Positions 20,301 through 28,210 of a stretch of 64,000 bases of DNA are shown one piece after another; the first letter of the stretch is position 1, and the number at the start of each line of letters is the position of its first letter. Origin of the DNA: Wocania_A spongiicola (GTDB lineage: Bacteria; Bacteroidota; Bacteroidia; Flavobacteriales; Flavobacteriaceae); assembly GCF_023502325.1 (NCBI RefSeq), contig NZ_JAMFLZ010000002.1, positions 372,001 through 436,000 on the forward strand, in the 5' to 3' direction. The position numbers and the translations under genes are program-made. The notes beneath the pieces are model-generated. The model saw only the letters and a program-made list of their open reading frames with translations, did no database searches and was not told the origin of the DNA.

Positions 20301-20503
20301 TAGCTCTTAAAAGACTAGGGCGCAATGCTGACTTAAATATGTTGGTATCGACTTTAGAAAAGCCAACAAAGAAGGATGATATAGCTAATAAGTTAGTACT
20401 GGCTATCTTTAAAAAAGATAATGAAAAACTTTCAGAATTGAAAAAGGAAAGTAACCTTAGTGAAGGTTTATGGTCACTTTTAGTTGCATCTTCAGGATAC
20501 TAG
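17366..20503 (+). CDS. Secreted DUF5107 protein with C-terminal TPR repeats
   Basis: A 1045-residue protein with a signal peptide ending near SNVAYAQ. Residues about 30-330 match DUF5107, a beta-rich domain with mutarotase-like strands (KLWVLPEVGGKVWGAI, GGIEFNFGIIGHTPA, WMTAAAV, EFQAGRLFNQYFPE). From about residue 470 to the end it consists of tetratricopeptide-like helices (AYDKAFESFSALIKIDPSHQEAL, NYNKALRCANTVLRMDTYNPEA and others). The catalytic role of DUF5107 is not established; the Trp/His/Glu-rich first half suggests binding or processing of a carbohydrate. It is the last gene of the sigma/SusCD locus and probably works on the same substrate in the periplasm or at the surface. Confidence 0.85.
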   Translation: MKLYYKKTCLFFLGVCCFLFSNVAYAQTATIKEEIKTIKTYTFDEPNPLPILKENSKIYPYYKFEGYEHTAKNKEWKVVTLENDYIKLWVLPEVGGKVWGAIEKTTGEEFVYKNDVLKFRNIAMRGPWTSGGIEFNFGIIGHTPATATPVDYTIKENKDGSVSCIVGTMDLPSRTEWRVEINLQKDKAYFETKASWYNPTPLNQSYYNWMTAAAVAKNDLEFFIPGNKYLEHGGNAKFWPIDENGRTLSHYKNNNFGPHKSYHIVGDYKDFFGGYYHDTNFGFGHWSPYEEMPGQKLWLWALSRSGGVWEDLLTDTDGQYIEFQAGRLFNQYFPEKDKNPIAQANFEPHAMDIWREIWFPFKDIDGMVDASEYGVLNVQHSESESYIGVNALQSLNETIHVFVNEKQVIDEKLNMNPMDTFSKTIPSKPSDKIEVIIGDNKLKYTANSEASLIKRPFYSDTTLQISKTQKLYTDGWEAMKYRAYDKAFESFSALIKIDPSHQEALVKLAELEYRKTNYNKALRCANTVLRMDTYNPEANYKAGIIYRAKKDYVNALESFGWAARSTEYRSVSYAQMAEIHLRLNNYNKAKEYASKALNFNTYNLNARKVLMVLARKQKTHEAFKTQLATVLDIDPLNHFALYENYLYTNDNTYKSSLNSEFPVETAIELAMQYQKLGENDEAINVLKDFKGDVKVKLWMAYLLKEKSVHDCNQLLEEVLAISPNFVLPYRRETIPVLEWAIQEKQHWKLKFYLAQSYIAVGLIDKGKKLLKDSFNEPDSDVFYRFRATYLESENYTFRLQDYKKAIELNSNNWKVWGELIQFYLINGKYDEAFANGKKAFKKFPSNYNIELLYAKSLVEVKKYNQSLKVLKNTVVLPSELAMISRDIYFDAHVFLANQYIQEGKYTKAIQLLKNSKEWPEYLGVGKPYSVDDRLQDYLLAICFEKLKNDSKRNNLLEGIINHTNANKSGRNINKLFNLLALKRLGRNADLNMLVSTLEKPTKKDDIANKLVLAIFKKDNEKLSELKKESNLSEGLWSLLVASSGY

Positions 20504-20533
20504 TTTTATTGCCTTACTAAAATAAGAGAAATC

Positions 20534-20773
20534 TTAGCTATTATTATCCTTATCTGGAACAGGGTCGTATCCTGAGCCACCCCATGGATGGCAACTAAAA
20601 ATACGTTTTATTGCCAGCCAACCACCTTTAAAAATCCCATGTTTTTGTAATGCTTCTTTAGAGTAATGAGAACAAGTTGGATTGTACCTACAAGTTGCTG
20701 GCGTTAAAGGGGATATCAATGTTTGATAAACTTTTATTAAAAACAAAAATGGCGCAATAAGTAGTTTTTTCAA
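20534..20773 (-). CDS. yidD: Membrane protein insertion efficiency factor YidD
   Basis: A 79-residue protein of the YidD family, which assists YidC-dependent membrane protein insertion. Hallmarks are the N-terminal amphipathic segment (FLIKVYQTLISPLTP), the Cys-containing core CRYNPTCSHYSKEAL and the C-terminal HPWGGSGYDPVP. Length matches the family. It lies 97 bp downstream of cysS on the same strand and converges with the DUF5107 gene. The ATG at 20773 gives the usual N-terminus. Confidence 0.95.
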   Translation of the reverse strand: MKKLLIAPFLFLIKVYQTLISPLTPATCRYNPTCSHYSKEALQKHGIFKGGWLAIKRIFSCHPWGGSGYDPVPDKDNNS

Positions 20774-20870
20774 AATCTATTTGTCATTCCCTCATCGGAG
20801 AGAATCTATATTAATTGAAATTTAATTTTAAAAGTGAATGCCACACAACAAAGCGGAATAATAGTTTGAT

Positions 20871-22355
20871 TTAATTAGTCGTAAATGTTGTCCCGTCTTT
20901 ACCATCTTTAAGTTGAATACCAACAGAGGCTAATTCATCACGAATTTTATCTGATAAAGCAAAATCCTTATTTGCCCTAGCTTCTTGCCTCAATTTAATT
21001 AAGACATCTACTGCTCCTGTAAGCTTATCTTCTGATCCAGAATCTTTTTTAGTTACGTTTTCTAACCCTAAAACATCAAAAACAAAAGCGTTTATAGTTT
21101 CCTTTAGTATTTTTAAATCTTTATCGTTTAAACTTTCGGTTCCTTCTTTAACTTGGTTGATGTATTTTGCGGCTTCAAACAAATGAGCTATTAAAATGGG
21201 TGAATTAAAATCATCATTCATAGCATCATAACATTTCTGTTTCCATGCATTTACATCTATTGATGATGTTTCAGAGGCTTTTAAACTTTCCATTAAATTT
21301 ACAGCATCCATCAATCTGTAAAACCCTTTTTCGCTTGCTAATAACCCAGCATCTGTTAAATCTAAAACACTTCGATAAGATGATTGTGCATTAAAAAAAC
21401 GTATAACACTTGGAGCATAAGCTTTACTAAAAATAGTATTGTTTCCAGACAGTAGTTCGTCAGGATTGATGGTGTTACCAGTTGACTTAGACATACGTTG
21501 CCCATTCATTTCTAACATATTGGCGTGCATCCAATACTTTACTGGAGATTTTCCTTTAGCTGCCTCGTTCTGTGCGATTTCACATTCATGATGTGGAAAT
21601 TTCAAATCCATTCCACCTCCATGAATATCAAATTGCTCGCCTAAATATTTAGTACTCATTGCAGTACACTCTAAGTGCCAGCCAGGGAATCCATCACTCC
21701 AAGGTGAAGGCCATCGCATAATATGTTGAGGTTCGGCTTTTTTCCAAAGTGCAAAATCTTGTGGATTTTTTTTATCACTTTGGCCGTCAAGTTCACGGGT
21801 ATTATGAATTAAATCTTCAAGCTTTCGTTTGCTTAAGATACCGTAGTCATTAGTTTCGTTGTATTTATGTACATCAAAATAAACAGAACCTTTAACTTCA
21901 TAAGCAAATCCATTATCTATAATCTTTTCAATTAGCTCAATTTGTTCAATAATATGTCCTGTTGCAGTAGGCTCAATACTTGGAGGTAAAAAGTTTAGCG
22001 TATTTAATATATTATGAAAATCTACCGTATAGCGCTGAACAACTTCCATCGGCTCTATTTGTTCTAAACGTGCTTTTTTGGTGATTTTATCTTCGCCCAT
22101 ATCTGAATCGTTTTCTAAATGTCCAGCATCAGTAATATTTCGCACATAACGTACTTTATAACCCAAATACTTTAAATACCGAAAAACCATATCAAAAGAC
22201 ATAAAGGTTCTAACATTCCCTAAATGTACATTACTATAAACTGTTGGACCACAAACATACATGCCTACATAACCATCGTTTATAGGTTTGAATGTTTCTT
22301 TTTTGCCAGTAAGTGTATTGTATAGTTTTATCTGTTGATTTTGATATAACTGCAT
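20871..22355 (-). CDS. cysS: Cysteine--tRNA ligase
   Basis: A 494-residue class I aminoacyl-tRNA synthetase that charges tRNA-Cys. The ATP-binding HIGH-type motif appears as GPTVYSNVHLGN, the KMSKS-type motif as RMSKSTGN, and the zinc-site region as GWHLECTAMS with FPHHECEIAQNEA. The C-terminal DALR-like helical domain ends in LKDGKDGTTF. Length is normal. It lies upstream of yidD and 30 bp downstream of folE, so folE-cysS may be co-transcribed. Confidence 0.97.
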   Translation of the reverse strand: MQLYQNQQIKLYNTLTGKKETFKPINDGYVGMYVCGPTVYSNVHLGNVRTFMSFDMVFRYLKYLGYKVRYVRNITDAGHLENDSDMGEDKITKKARLEQIEPMEVVQRYTVDFHNILNTLNFLPPSIEPTATGHIIEQIELIEKIIDNGFAYEVKGSVYFDVHKYNETNDYGILSKRKLEDLIHNTRELDGQSDKKNPQDFALWKKAEPQHIMRWPSPWSDGFPGWHLECTAMSTKYLGEQFDIHGGGMDLKFPHHECEIAQNEAAKGKSPVKYWMHANMLEMNGQRMSKSTGNTINPDELLSGNNTIFSKAYAPSVIRFFNAQSSYRSVLDLTDAGLLASEKGFYRLMDAVNLMESLKASETSSIDVNAWKQKCYDAMNDDFNSPILIAHLFEAAKYINQVKEGTESLNDKDLKILKETINAFVFDVLGLENVTKKDSGSEDKLTGAVDVLIKLRQEARANKDFALSDKIRDELASVGIQLKDGKDGTTFTTN

Positions 22356-22385
22356 TTTGGTTGGTTTAATTTTAAAGGTCTTAAT

Positions 22386-23063
22386 TTAAAATTTAGTGTC
22401 TAATTTGATATAATCTAAAAACTCTCTGCGAGTTGCTTCTTCCTTAAATTTACCTCCAAATTCTGAAGTTACAGTGCTGCTTTCAATATCTCTAATACCT
22501 CTTGAGTTTACACATAAATGTTTAGCATCAATAACGCAAGCAACGTCTTTAGTGTCTAAAACTTCTTGTAACTCTTTAACAACTTGAATGGTTAAACGCT
22601 CTTGAACTTGAGGTCGTTTTGCAAAATAATCAACTATGCGGTTCATTTTTGATAAGCCAACAACAGTACCGTTTGAAATATATGCAATGTGCGCTTTTCC
22701 AACAATTGGTAATAAATGATGTTCGCAAGTTGAATATACCGTAATGTTTTTTTCAACTAACATTTCCCCATATTTATACTTGTTATCAAAAGTAGATGCA
22801 CTTGGTTTTTTCTTCGGATTTAAGCCTCCAAAAATTTCTTTAACAAACATTTTTGCTACACGATTTGGCGTACCGCTTAAGCTATCGTCACTTAAATCTA
22901 AGCCTAAAGTTTCCATGATGTGGCGTACATCGTCTTTAATAATGTCTATCTTTTCTTCGTTAGAAAGTTTAAAAGCATCATTACGTAACGGTGTATTTGA
23001 TGAAGTTCCAATATGGTCGTCTCCTAAAGATTCAAAATCTTCTATTTTATTTTCAATTTTCAT
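22386..23063 (-). CDS. folE: GTP cyclohydrolase I
   Basis: A 225-residue enzyme that converts GTP to 7,8-dihydroneopterin triphosphate, the first step of tetrahydrofolate synthesis. Motifs include the zinc and active-site region STCEHHLLPIVGKAHIAY, RLTIQVVKEL and the later zinc-ligand region HLCVNSRGI. About 40 N-terminal residues precede the catalytic domain, as in other flavobacterial homologues. The folate pathway gene folP is also in the window but 15 kb away. The promoter region to its right carries a -7 box and several palindromes. Confidence 0.96.
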   Translation of the reverse strand: MKIENKIEDFESLGDDHIGTSSNTPLRNDAFKLSNEEKIDIIKDDVRHIMETLGLDLSDDSLSGTPNRVAKMFVKEIFGGLNPKKKPSASTFDNKYKYGEMLVEKNITVYSTCEHHLLPIVGKAHIAYISNGTVVGLSKMNRIVDYFAKRPQVQERLTIQVVKELQEVLDTKDVACVIDAKHLCVNSRGIRDIESSTVTSEFGGKFKEEATRREFLDYIKLDTKF

Positions 23064-23092
23064 CAGTTAAAAAAAATCTTATTTTAAGTCTG

Positions 23093-23100
23093 CAAAGATA
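23093..23100 (-). promoter_or_regulatory. -7 box of the folE promoter
   Basis: On the minus strand this reads TATCTTTG, matching the Bacteroidota -7 consensus TAnnTTTG, 30 bp upstream of the folE ATG. No convincing -33 TTTG is seen at the usual distance, which suggests dependence on another factor. Confidence 0.55.
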
Positions 23101-23133
23101 AACAAAACACTTTTGTTATGTTTTGTATTAACA

Positions 23134-23213
23134 AACAATTAATTGTTAAGTAATACCATGGTTTTTTATACGTGGTATTAAATTTAGTATGTTATTCTCG
23201 AAAAAACGAGAAT
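23134..23213. repeat. Three palindromes upstream of folE
   Basis: Within 80 bp there are a perfect 14-bp palindrome AACAATTAATTGTT (23134-23147), an inverted repeat TAATACCA/TGGTATTA (23151-23158 and 23173-23180) and a hairpin ATTCTCG/CGAGAAT (23194-23200 and 23207-23213). They fill the gap between the folE promoter and the porin terminator. Any of them could be an operator or a structured RNA end; the sequence does not decide. Confidence 0.5.
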
Positions 23214-23258
23214 TTATGTGTTTGTCTGTTTTTTAATAGTTTAATTACATTTAAATAA

Positions 23259-23287
23259 AAAGCTTGAATATTTTGTATTCAAGCTTT
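23259..23287 (-). terminator. Intrinsic terminator after the OmpP1/FadL gene
   Basis: A perfect 12-bp stem (AAAGCTTGAATA with TATTCAAGCTTT) and a 5-base loop. Read on the minus strand it is followed by a T run and lies 21 bp past the porin stop codon, ending the lipoprotein-porin transcript. Confidence 0.8.
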
Positions 23288-23308
23288 AAAAAAAACGATT
23301 TATATTTT

Positions 23309-24826
23309 TTAGATATTGAAACTTAACGAAAGTGTGAGGTTAGAATTTGTTCTATCAATAAGTGCAACATCTGTTAAGCCTACATTATAAAGAGGTGTTT
23401 CTGACGTTCTATTAGATTGATCATAAGTAATATCTAATTTTGTGTTTCCGAAGTTATAACCAATTCCGAAAGAGTAGCCTGTTAAATCACCTACTGTTAC
23501 GCCATTTTTATATGGACTTTCTTCAAAACGATAACCACCTCTAAAACTAAACTCTTTGTGCTTATATTCGCCACCAATTCTATAAGTTGAGGCATCAGTA
23601 AGCATATTATTAATGTTATTGTTTACATTAGTGAAATCATTTTCAGGTTTAAATTTTGTGCTACTATAGTCTTTGCGAGAATAATCGAAACTAATTAAAC
23701 CTTGTGTTCCGAAGACATAAGCAAAACTTCCAGTAACTTTTGAAGGTGTTTGTAATTTGTATTGAGGGTAAATATTAATTATTTGTGGGTTTACTACTTG
23801 AGTTACATTGGTTCCAGCATCATCTCTTACTGTTGCTAAGTATTGAGTGGTTTCTTCTTCAATAGTATACCAGGTAGGAGAGTCGTATGTTAATCCAACT
23901 CTAAACTCTGGACTTAATTTTAAAATACCACCTAATTGAAAAGAGAAACCGTTTCCTGTTGTAGATAAATTATTTTCAAATTCAATATCGTTTATAATAG
24001 ATCCTGCATTAGCATTATCTTCAAAAAGTAATGTAGAACGCTGGTAATCTATAAAATGCGAATTTAAATTTAATCCTAAATATAAATTATCTTCATATTG
24101 AGCCGCCATATTGAAGGTGATTTTACCATTATAACCAGTAGATGTATATGTGTAATCATGATTAAAATTACCATTTGCTAAATTTGAAGAATACGCTGTA
24201 TTTGCATCATCATTTATATCATCTGGTTCTAAAATAAAAGATTCAAACCCTAAAAAGGCTTGCTGATGGGCAAAACCATATAAGTTACCTATATCTGCAT
24301 AAGCGTCGGTAAATGATTCACCATCTAAAGTAGAAATTTCGTCTAGCCTTAAACCATCTGCATAGTTTAAAAAATAAAGGTCAATAGATTGATTATTGGT
24401 GTTTGTTCCGAAAGCAAACCAATTGTTGTCAAAATCATTAGTTTTATCGTAAGCTATAGCTATAGTAAATTTTCTCCAAGGAGAATCACCTCTATTAGCA
24501 AAAACAAATGCTGCACCACCCTGATTTATATCGAAATTTGAATCATTTTTACTACCAGCACCATTAAAATACTGTGTGTCATTAGTAGTTTCTGAATTAG
24601 ATAATGTAAATGAAGCATGGCTACTACTAAATACTGCAGATCCAGCCGGGTTTAAGCTAACGGCACTCATATCTCCTCCAAGGGCGCCAAAAGCACCGCT
24701 TAAAGCTCTAAATCGAGCGGTTCCTTGTATATTATCTTGCGAATAGCGTAAGGCATCTGTTATATCTTGAGCGTACATTGTAGACATAGATATGATACCT
24801 ATGAATAGTAAACTTAACTTTTTCAT
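23309..24826 (-). CDS. Outer-membrane protein of the OmpP1/FadL family
   Basis: A 505-residue beta-barrel protein with a signal peptide ending at MYAQ. The N-terminus DITDALRYSQDNIQGTARFRALSGAFGALGGDMSAVSLNPAGSA is characteristic of flavobacterial FadL/TodX-like transporters; the C-terminus LTLSLSFNI ends in Phe-x-Ile as expected for an outer-membrane barrel. The family transports hydrophobic compounds; the actual substrate is unknown. It lies 25 bp downstream of the low-complexity lipoprotein gene on the same strand, and the two probably form one transcript that ends at the hairpin at 23259. Confidence 0.88.
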   Translation of the reverse strand: MKKLSLLFIGIISMSTMYAQDITDALRYSQDNIQGTARFRALSGAFGALGGDMSAVSLNPAGSAVFSSSHASFTLSNSETTNDTQYFNGAGSKNDSNFDINQGGAAFVFANRGDSPWRKFTIAIAYDKTNDFDNNWFAFGTNTNNQSIDLYFLNYADGLRLDEISTLDGESFTDAYADIGNLYGFAHQQAFLGFESFILEPDDINDDANTAYSSNLANGNFNHDYTYTSTGYNGKITFNMAAQYEDNLYLGLNLNSHFIDYQRSTLLFEDNANAGSIINDIEFENNLSTTGNGFSFQLGGILKLSPEFRVGLTYDSPTWYTIEEETTQYLATVRDDAGTNVTQVVNPQIINIYPQYKLQTPSKVTGSFAYVFGTQGLISFDYSRKDYSSTKFKPENDFTNVNNNINNMLTDASTYRIGGEYKHKEFSFRGGYRFEESPYKNGVTVGDLTGYSFGIGYNFGNTKLDITYDQSNRTSETPLYNVGLTDVALIDRTNSNLTLSLSFNI

Positions 24827-24851
24827 ATGTAAATTTTTATTTTTTTAGATT

Positions 24852-25910
24852 TTATCCGCGTCGTCCTCTTGAAGAACCACCTGAACTTCTACTACTTCCA
24901 CTTGAACTTCTGCTTGAAGATGATCTTACTCCAGAAGAGCTTGAGCTTCTACTGCTAGAAGACGATGACCTTCTTACTGAAGAGCTTGAGTTCGAGCTTC
25001 TTCTACTAGTTCCTGAATTGTAGTTACTAGATGGTCTTGAAGCTGATCTATTTCTCCTTACTGCGGGTGAAGTTGATCTTGTTGTAGAGTTTGCAGCTGG
25101 AGAAGCTGTAGAGCGTCGCCTAACTACATTAGTGCCAACACGCGAATTTGTTGAGCGATTTCTATTTATAGTTGAAGAGTTTGAACCACCTCTTCTTGAA
25201 GCATAGTATCTAGAATTTGTAGAATTTACACCATTTGAACGCCTAGCTACGCTACCACGTCTACTAGCGTTATAAGCTATTCCAGAGCCATAATAACGAT
25301 TGTTTCCATAATATCTGTTGTTTCTGTAATATGGATAACCATAGTATCCATAAGACCTAAATCTATATGGGTTGTAAAAAGCCCATCTATTGTTGAAGCC
25401 GCCATAGTAAGGAGGGCACCAAAAAGAATCATAATAACCCCAGTTATTCCAACCCCAATTATTCCATCCCCAGCGGTTCCAGTTATTCCAACCCCAGCCA
25501 AATCCGGCATTCCAACCCCAGTTATTCCAACCGTTGTCAATATAGTTTATAGTAACTTGATTATTGTCTTGACCCCAACCACCATAACCTTGATAGTTGT
25601 TGTTTATAGAATCATTTTCAACATAATTATTTCCAACATAAGAATCAATATCTGTAAATACTTCATTATCAGATAAATTTTCATATTCTAAAGCTTTTGT
25701 TTTAAAATAGTTTGTATAATAATCGTTTTGTGAATTGTTATTAGTAGCTACAACAGTTTCTTCTTGTTGCACAGGTTTTTCTGAGGCACCATAAATACCA
25801 TCATTGTCAACTCCTACATATTGATAAGAGCCACATGATGATAAACCAAATAGCAAACCAAGTAATGCTAAAAGTGGCATTTTTCTTTTTAAGTAGTTAT
25901 TAAATTGCAT
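24852..25910 (-). CDS. Low-complexity lipoprotein, W/N/G-rich then S/R-rich
   Basis: A 352-residue protein of unknown function. A lipobox (LLFGLSSC, Cys26) follows a KRK-containing start. The centre (about residues 120-200) is rich in Trp, Asn, Gly and Tyr (WGWNNWNRWGWNNWGWNNW), then Tyr/Arg/Asn, and the last 130 residues are almost only Ser, Arg, Asn and Thr. The bias is strong in the protein yet the reading frame is intact. An internal ATG at residue 11 is an alternative start that also keeps the lipobox. It precedes the porin gene and is divergent from proS. A role as a surface structural or adhesive protein is a guess from composition only. Confidence 0.75.
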   Translation of the reverse strand: MQFNNYLKRKMPLLALLGLLFGLSSCGSYQYVGVDNDGIYGASEKPVQQEETVVATNNNSQNDYYTNYFKTKALEYENLSDNEVFTDIDSYVGNNYVENDSINNNYQGYGGWGQDNNQVTINYIDNGWNNWGWNAGFGWGWNNWNRWGWNNWGWNNWGYYDSFWCPPYYGGFNNRWAFYNPYRFRSYGYYGYPYYRNNRYYGNNRYYGSGIAYNASRRGSVARRSNGVNSTNSRYYASRRGGSNSSTINRNRSTNSRVGTNVVRRRSTASPAANSTTRSTSPAVRRNRSASRPSSNYNSGTSRRSSNSSSSVRRSSSSSSRSSSSSGVRSSSSRSSSGSSRSSGGSSRGRRG

Positions 25911-25938
25911 ATCTCCAGAATTTTATTGTTGAACATAA

Positions 25939-25946
25939 CAAAAATA
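25939..25946 (-). promoter_or_regulatory. -7 box upstream of the low-complexity lipoprotein gene
   Basis: Reads TATTTTTG on the minus strand (consensus TAnnTTTG), 28 bp before the lipoprotein ATG. No clear -33 element is seen. The divergent proS gene starts 64 bp away on the other strand. Confidence 0.5.
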
Positions 25947-26009
25947 GTTAGTTTTGCTGAACTATTTTTTTATTTAACATAGTCACAATATTTGTGCCAA
26001 AACATTGAT

Positions 26010-27488
26010 ATGAGCAAAAAACTTACAAGTAGAGCGGATGATTATTCAAAATGGTATAACGAACTTGTTGTTAAGGCTGATTTAGCGGAGAACTCAGCAG
26101 TTAGAGGTTGTATGGTAATTAAACCTTATGGTTATGCAATTTGGGAAAAAATGCAAGCAGAATTAGATAAAATGTTTAAAGAAACTGGACATCAAAACGC
26201 TTATTTTCCTCTATTTGTACCAAAAAGCTTGTTTGAGGCTGAAGAAAAAAATGCAGAAGGTTTTGCAAAAGAATGTGCTATTGTAACGCATTATAGATTA
26301 CAAAATGATCCTGATAAAACAGGAAAACTTAGAGTAGACCCTGAAGCAAAATTAGAGGAAGAATTAATTATTAGACCGACTTCTGAAGCGATTATATGGA
26401 ATACATACCGTGGTTGGATTCAATCATATAGAGATTTACCACTATTAATTAATCAATGGGCTAATGTAGTGCGCTGGGAAATGCGAACGCGTTTATTTTT
26501 GCGTACTGCTGAGTTTTTATGGCAAGAGGGTCATACTGCTCATGAAACAAAGGCAGAAGCAATTGCTGAAACTCAGCAAATGAATCAAGTATATGCTACT
26601 TTTGTTGAAAATTTTATGGCCATACCTGTAATACAAGGTGTAAAAACAGAAAGTGAACGTTTCGCAGGAGCTGAAGATACTTATTGTATTGAAGCATTAA
26701 TGCAAGATGGGAAAGCATTGCAAGCTGGAACATCACATTTTTTAGGTCAGAATTTTGCTAAAGCATTTGATGTAAAGTTTGCTAATAAAGAAGGTAAGCA
26801 GGATTATGTATGGGCAACATCATGGGGTGTCTCTACTAGATTAATGGGAGCTTTAATTATGACTCATAGTGATGATAACGGATTAGTCTTGCCTCCTAGT
26901 TTAGCACCAAACCAAGTGGTTATTGTACCAATTTATAAAAGTGATGAACAATTGGAAGCAATTACTAATGTGGTTAATGGTATTATGAATGATTTAAGGG
27001 GGAATGATATTACTGTTAAGTTTGATAATAGAACGACTCACAGACCTGGTGCCAAATTTGCGCAGCATGAATTACAAGGCGTCCCTTTGCGTATTGCAAT
27101 TGGTGCTAGAGATTTAGAAAACGGAACGGTTGAGTTAGCAAGGAGAGATACTTTAACGAAGGAGACAGTGGAACTGAGTAATTTAACAGAAATCGTTAAG
27201 GGATTAATGACTGAAATCCAAGATTCTTTATATAATAAAGCCCTAGATTATAGAAATAATCATATTACAGAAGTTGATACTTTTGATGAGTTTAAAACGG
27301 TTTTAGAAACTAAAGCAGGTTTTATTTCGGCACATTGGGATGGAACAGCAGAAACTGAAGATAAAATTAAAGAACTAACAAAAGCAACTATTAGATGCAT
27401 TCCGTTAGATTCTAAGGATGAAGATGGGGTTTGTGTATATAGTGGAAACCCTTCTGAACGTAGAGTATTGTTTGCAAAAGCGTACTAA
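26010..27488 (+). CDS. proS: Proline--tRNA ligase
   Basis: A 492-residue class II synthetase of the archaeal/eukaryote-like short ProS type, which charges tRNA-Pro. Class II motifs are seen as RPTSEAIIWNTYRGWIQSYRDLPLLINQWANVVRWE (motif 2 region, WE-MRTR-FLRTAEFLWQEGHTAHET) and GVSTRLMGALIMTHSDDNGLVLPP (motif 3), followed by the anticodon-binding domain. An in-frame TTG at 25992 would add six residues, but MSKKLTSRADDYSKWYNELV is the family N-terminus, so the ATG at 26010 is used. It is divergent from the lipoprotein-porin pair and lies upstream of the tRNA-Glu/rpsT promoter. Confidence 0.96.
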   Translation: MSKKLTSRADDYSKWYNELVVKADLAENSAVRGCMVIKPYGYAIWEKMQAELDKMFKETGHQNAYFPLFVPKSLFEAEEKNAEGFAKECAIVTHYRLQNDPDKTGKLRVDPEAKLEEELIIRPTSEAIIWNTYRGWIQSYRDLPLLINQWANVVRWEMRTRLFLRTAEFLWQEGHTAHETKAEAIAETQQMNQVYATFVENFMAIPVIQGVKTESERFAGAEDTYCIEALMQDGKALQAGTSHFLGQNFAKAFDVKFANKEGKQDYVWATSWGVSTRLMGALIMTHSDDNGLVLPPSLAPNQVVIVPIYKSDEQLEAITNVVNGIMNDLRGNDITVKFDNRTTHRPGAKFAQHELQGVPLRIAIGARDLENGTVELARRDTLTKETVELSNLTEIVKGLMTEIQDSLYNKALDYRNNHITEVDTFDEFKTVLETKAGFISAHWDGTAETEDKIKELTKATIRCIPLDSKDEDGVCVYSGNPSERRVLFAKAY

Positions 27489-27521
27489 TGTGATTTTTTT
27501 TAAAAAAAAATTATATAGTGC

Positions 27522-27551
27522 TTGCAACATTTAAAAATAGTTGTATTTTTG
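27522..27551 (+). promoter_or_regulatory. Promoter of tRNA-Glu and rpsT
   Basis: TTG at 27522-27524 and TATTTTTG at 27544-27551, 19 bp apart, match the Bacteroidota -33/-7 consensus (TTG, TAnnTTTG). It lies about 85 bp upstream of the tRNA, so a short 5' leader is removed during maturation. Confidence 0.75.
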
Positions 27552-27635
27552 CATCCGCAATGGAGACATTGTAAGTTATTTGAAAAGTAATGCAAGTCTA
27601 AATTTTAATAATTTATTTGCATACTTAAAACAAAT

Positions 27636-27707
27636 GGCCCGTTCGTCTATCGGCTAGGACGCCAGGTTTTCATCCTGGTAAGAGGGGTTCGATTCCCCTA
27701 CGGGCTA
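27636..27707 (+). tRNA. tRNA-Glu (anticodon TTC)
   Basis: The acceptor stem GGCCCGT pairs with ACGGGCT. The anticodon arm is CCAGG-TTTTCAT-CCTGG with anticodon TTC, and the T arm is AGGGG-TTCGATT-CCCCT. The discriminator base is A and no CCA is encoded. It lies 28 bp upstream of rpsT and probably shares its transcript. Confidence 0.97.
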
Positions 27708-27735
27708 CAATATTTTAATAATAGAAAAGAATAAA

Positions 27736-27987
27736 ATGGCAAATCATAAGTCAGCATTAAAGAGAATTAGAAGTAACGAAGCGAAACGTTTAGTTAATAA
27801 GTATCAGCATAAAACAACTCGTAATGCTATTAAAAAATTACGTGAGTTAACGAAGAAAAAAGATGCTGAAAAAATGTTTCCATCTGTAGCTTCTATGATT
27901 GATAGATTAGCTAAGAAAAATGTAATACACGCTAATAAAGCGGCTAACTTAAAATCTGGTCTAGCAAAACATATTGCTACTCTATAA
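27736..27987 (+). CDS. rpsT: 30S ribosomal protein S20
   Basis: An 83-residue basic protein with the typical bS20 sequence (MANHKSALKRIRSNEAKRLVNKY ... VIHANKAANLKSGLAKHIATL). It binds 16S rRNA in the small subunit. Length is normal. It follows tRNA-Glu by 28 bp and is followed by an intrinsic terminator. Confidence 0.97.
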   Translation: MANHKSALKRIRSNEAKRLVNKYQHKTTRNAIKKLRELTKKKDAEKMFPSVASMIDRLAKKNVIHANKAANLKSGLAKHIATL

Positions 27988-28012
27988 TTAGATTTAAAGT
28001 TTTAAAATATTT

Positions 28013-28043
28013 AAAAGCTTCTCAGTAATGAGAGGCTTTTTTT
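28013..28043 (+). terminator. Intrinsic terminator after rpsT
   Basis: A 12-bp stem with one G-U pair (AAAAGCTTCTCA at 28013-28024, TGAGAGGCTTTT at 28029-28040), a GTAA loop and a run of seven T. Confidence 0.88.
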
Positions 28044-28066
28044 GTTGGTTTAAGTTAGTTTTAATG

Positions 28067-28151
28067 CACGTTAGCGATTGTAGAGGAAATCCTTTTTGAG
28101 AGGTACGAACAAAAAGATTGAAACGGAAAGCGCGACCCTTGGGTAACGCCC
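28067..28151 (-). repeat. Palindromic intergenic repeat, inverted full-length copy
   Basis: Read on the minus strand it starts GGGCGTTACCC, continues GGTCGCGCTTTCCG, TCTTTTTGTTCGTACCTC, AAAAAGGAT and ends CAATCGCTAACGTG. It matches the copy at 42905-42996 in order and spacing apart from a 10-bp insertion there. The ends (GCGTTA and TAACG) form an outer inverted repeat and TCTTTTTG/CAAAAAGGA an inner one. It lies in the 307-bp gap between rpsT and rho, which otherwise holds only the two terminators. Confidence 0.75.
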
Positions 28152-28210
28152 AAAAGATAAATATCCACTTAGACGATTTGATGAAGTGATGAAAATAAGT
28201 TCAATATATA

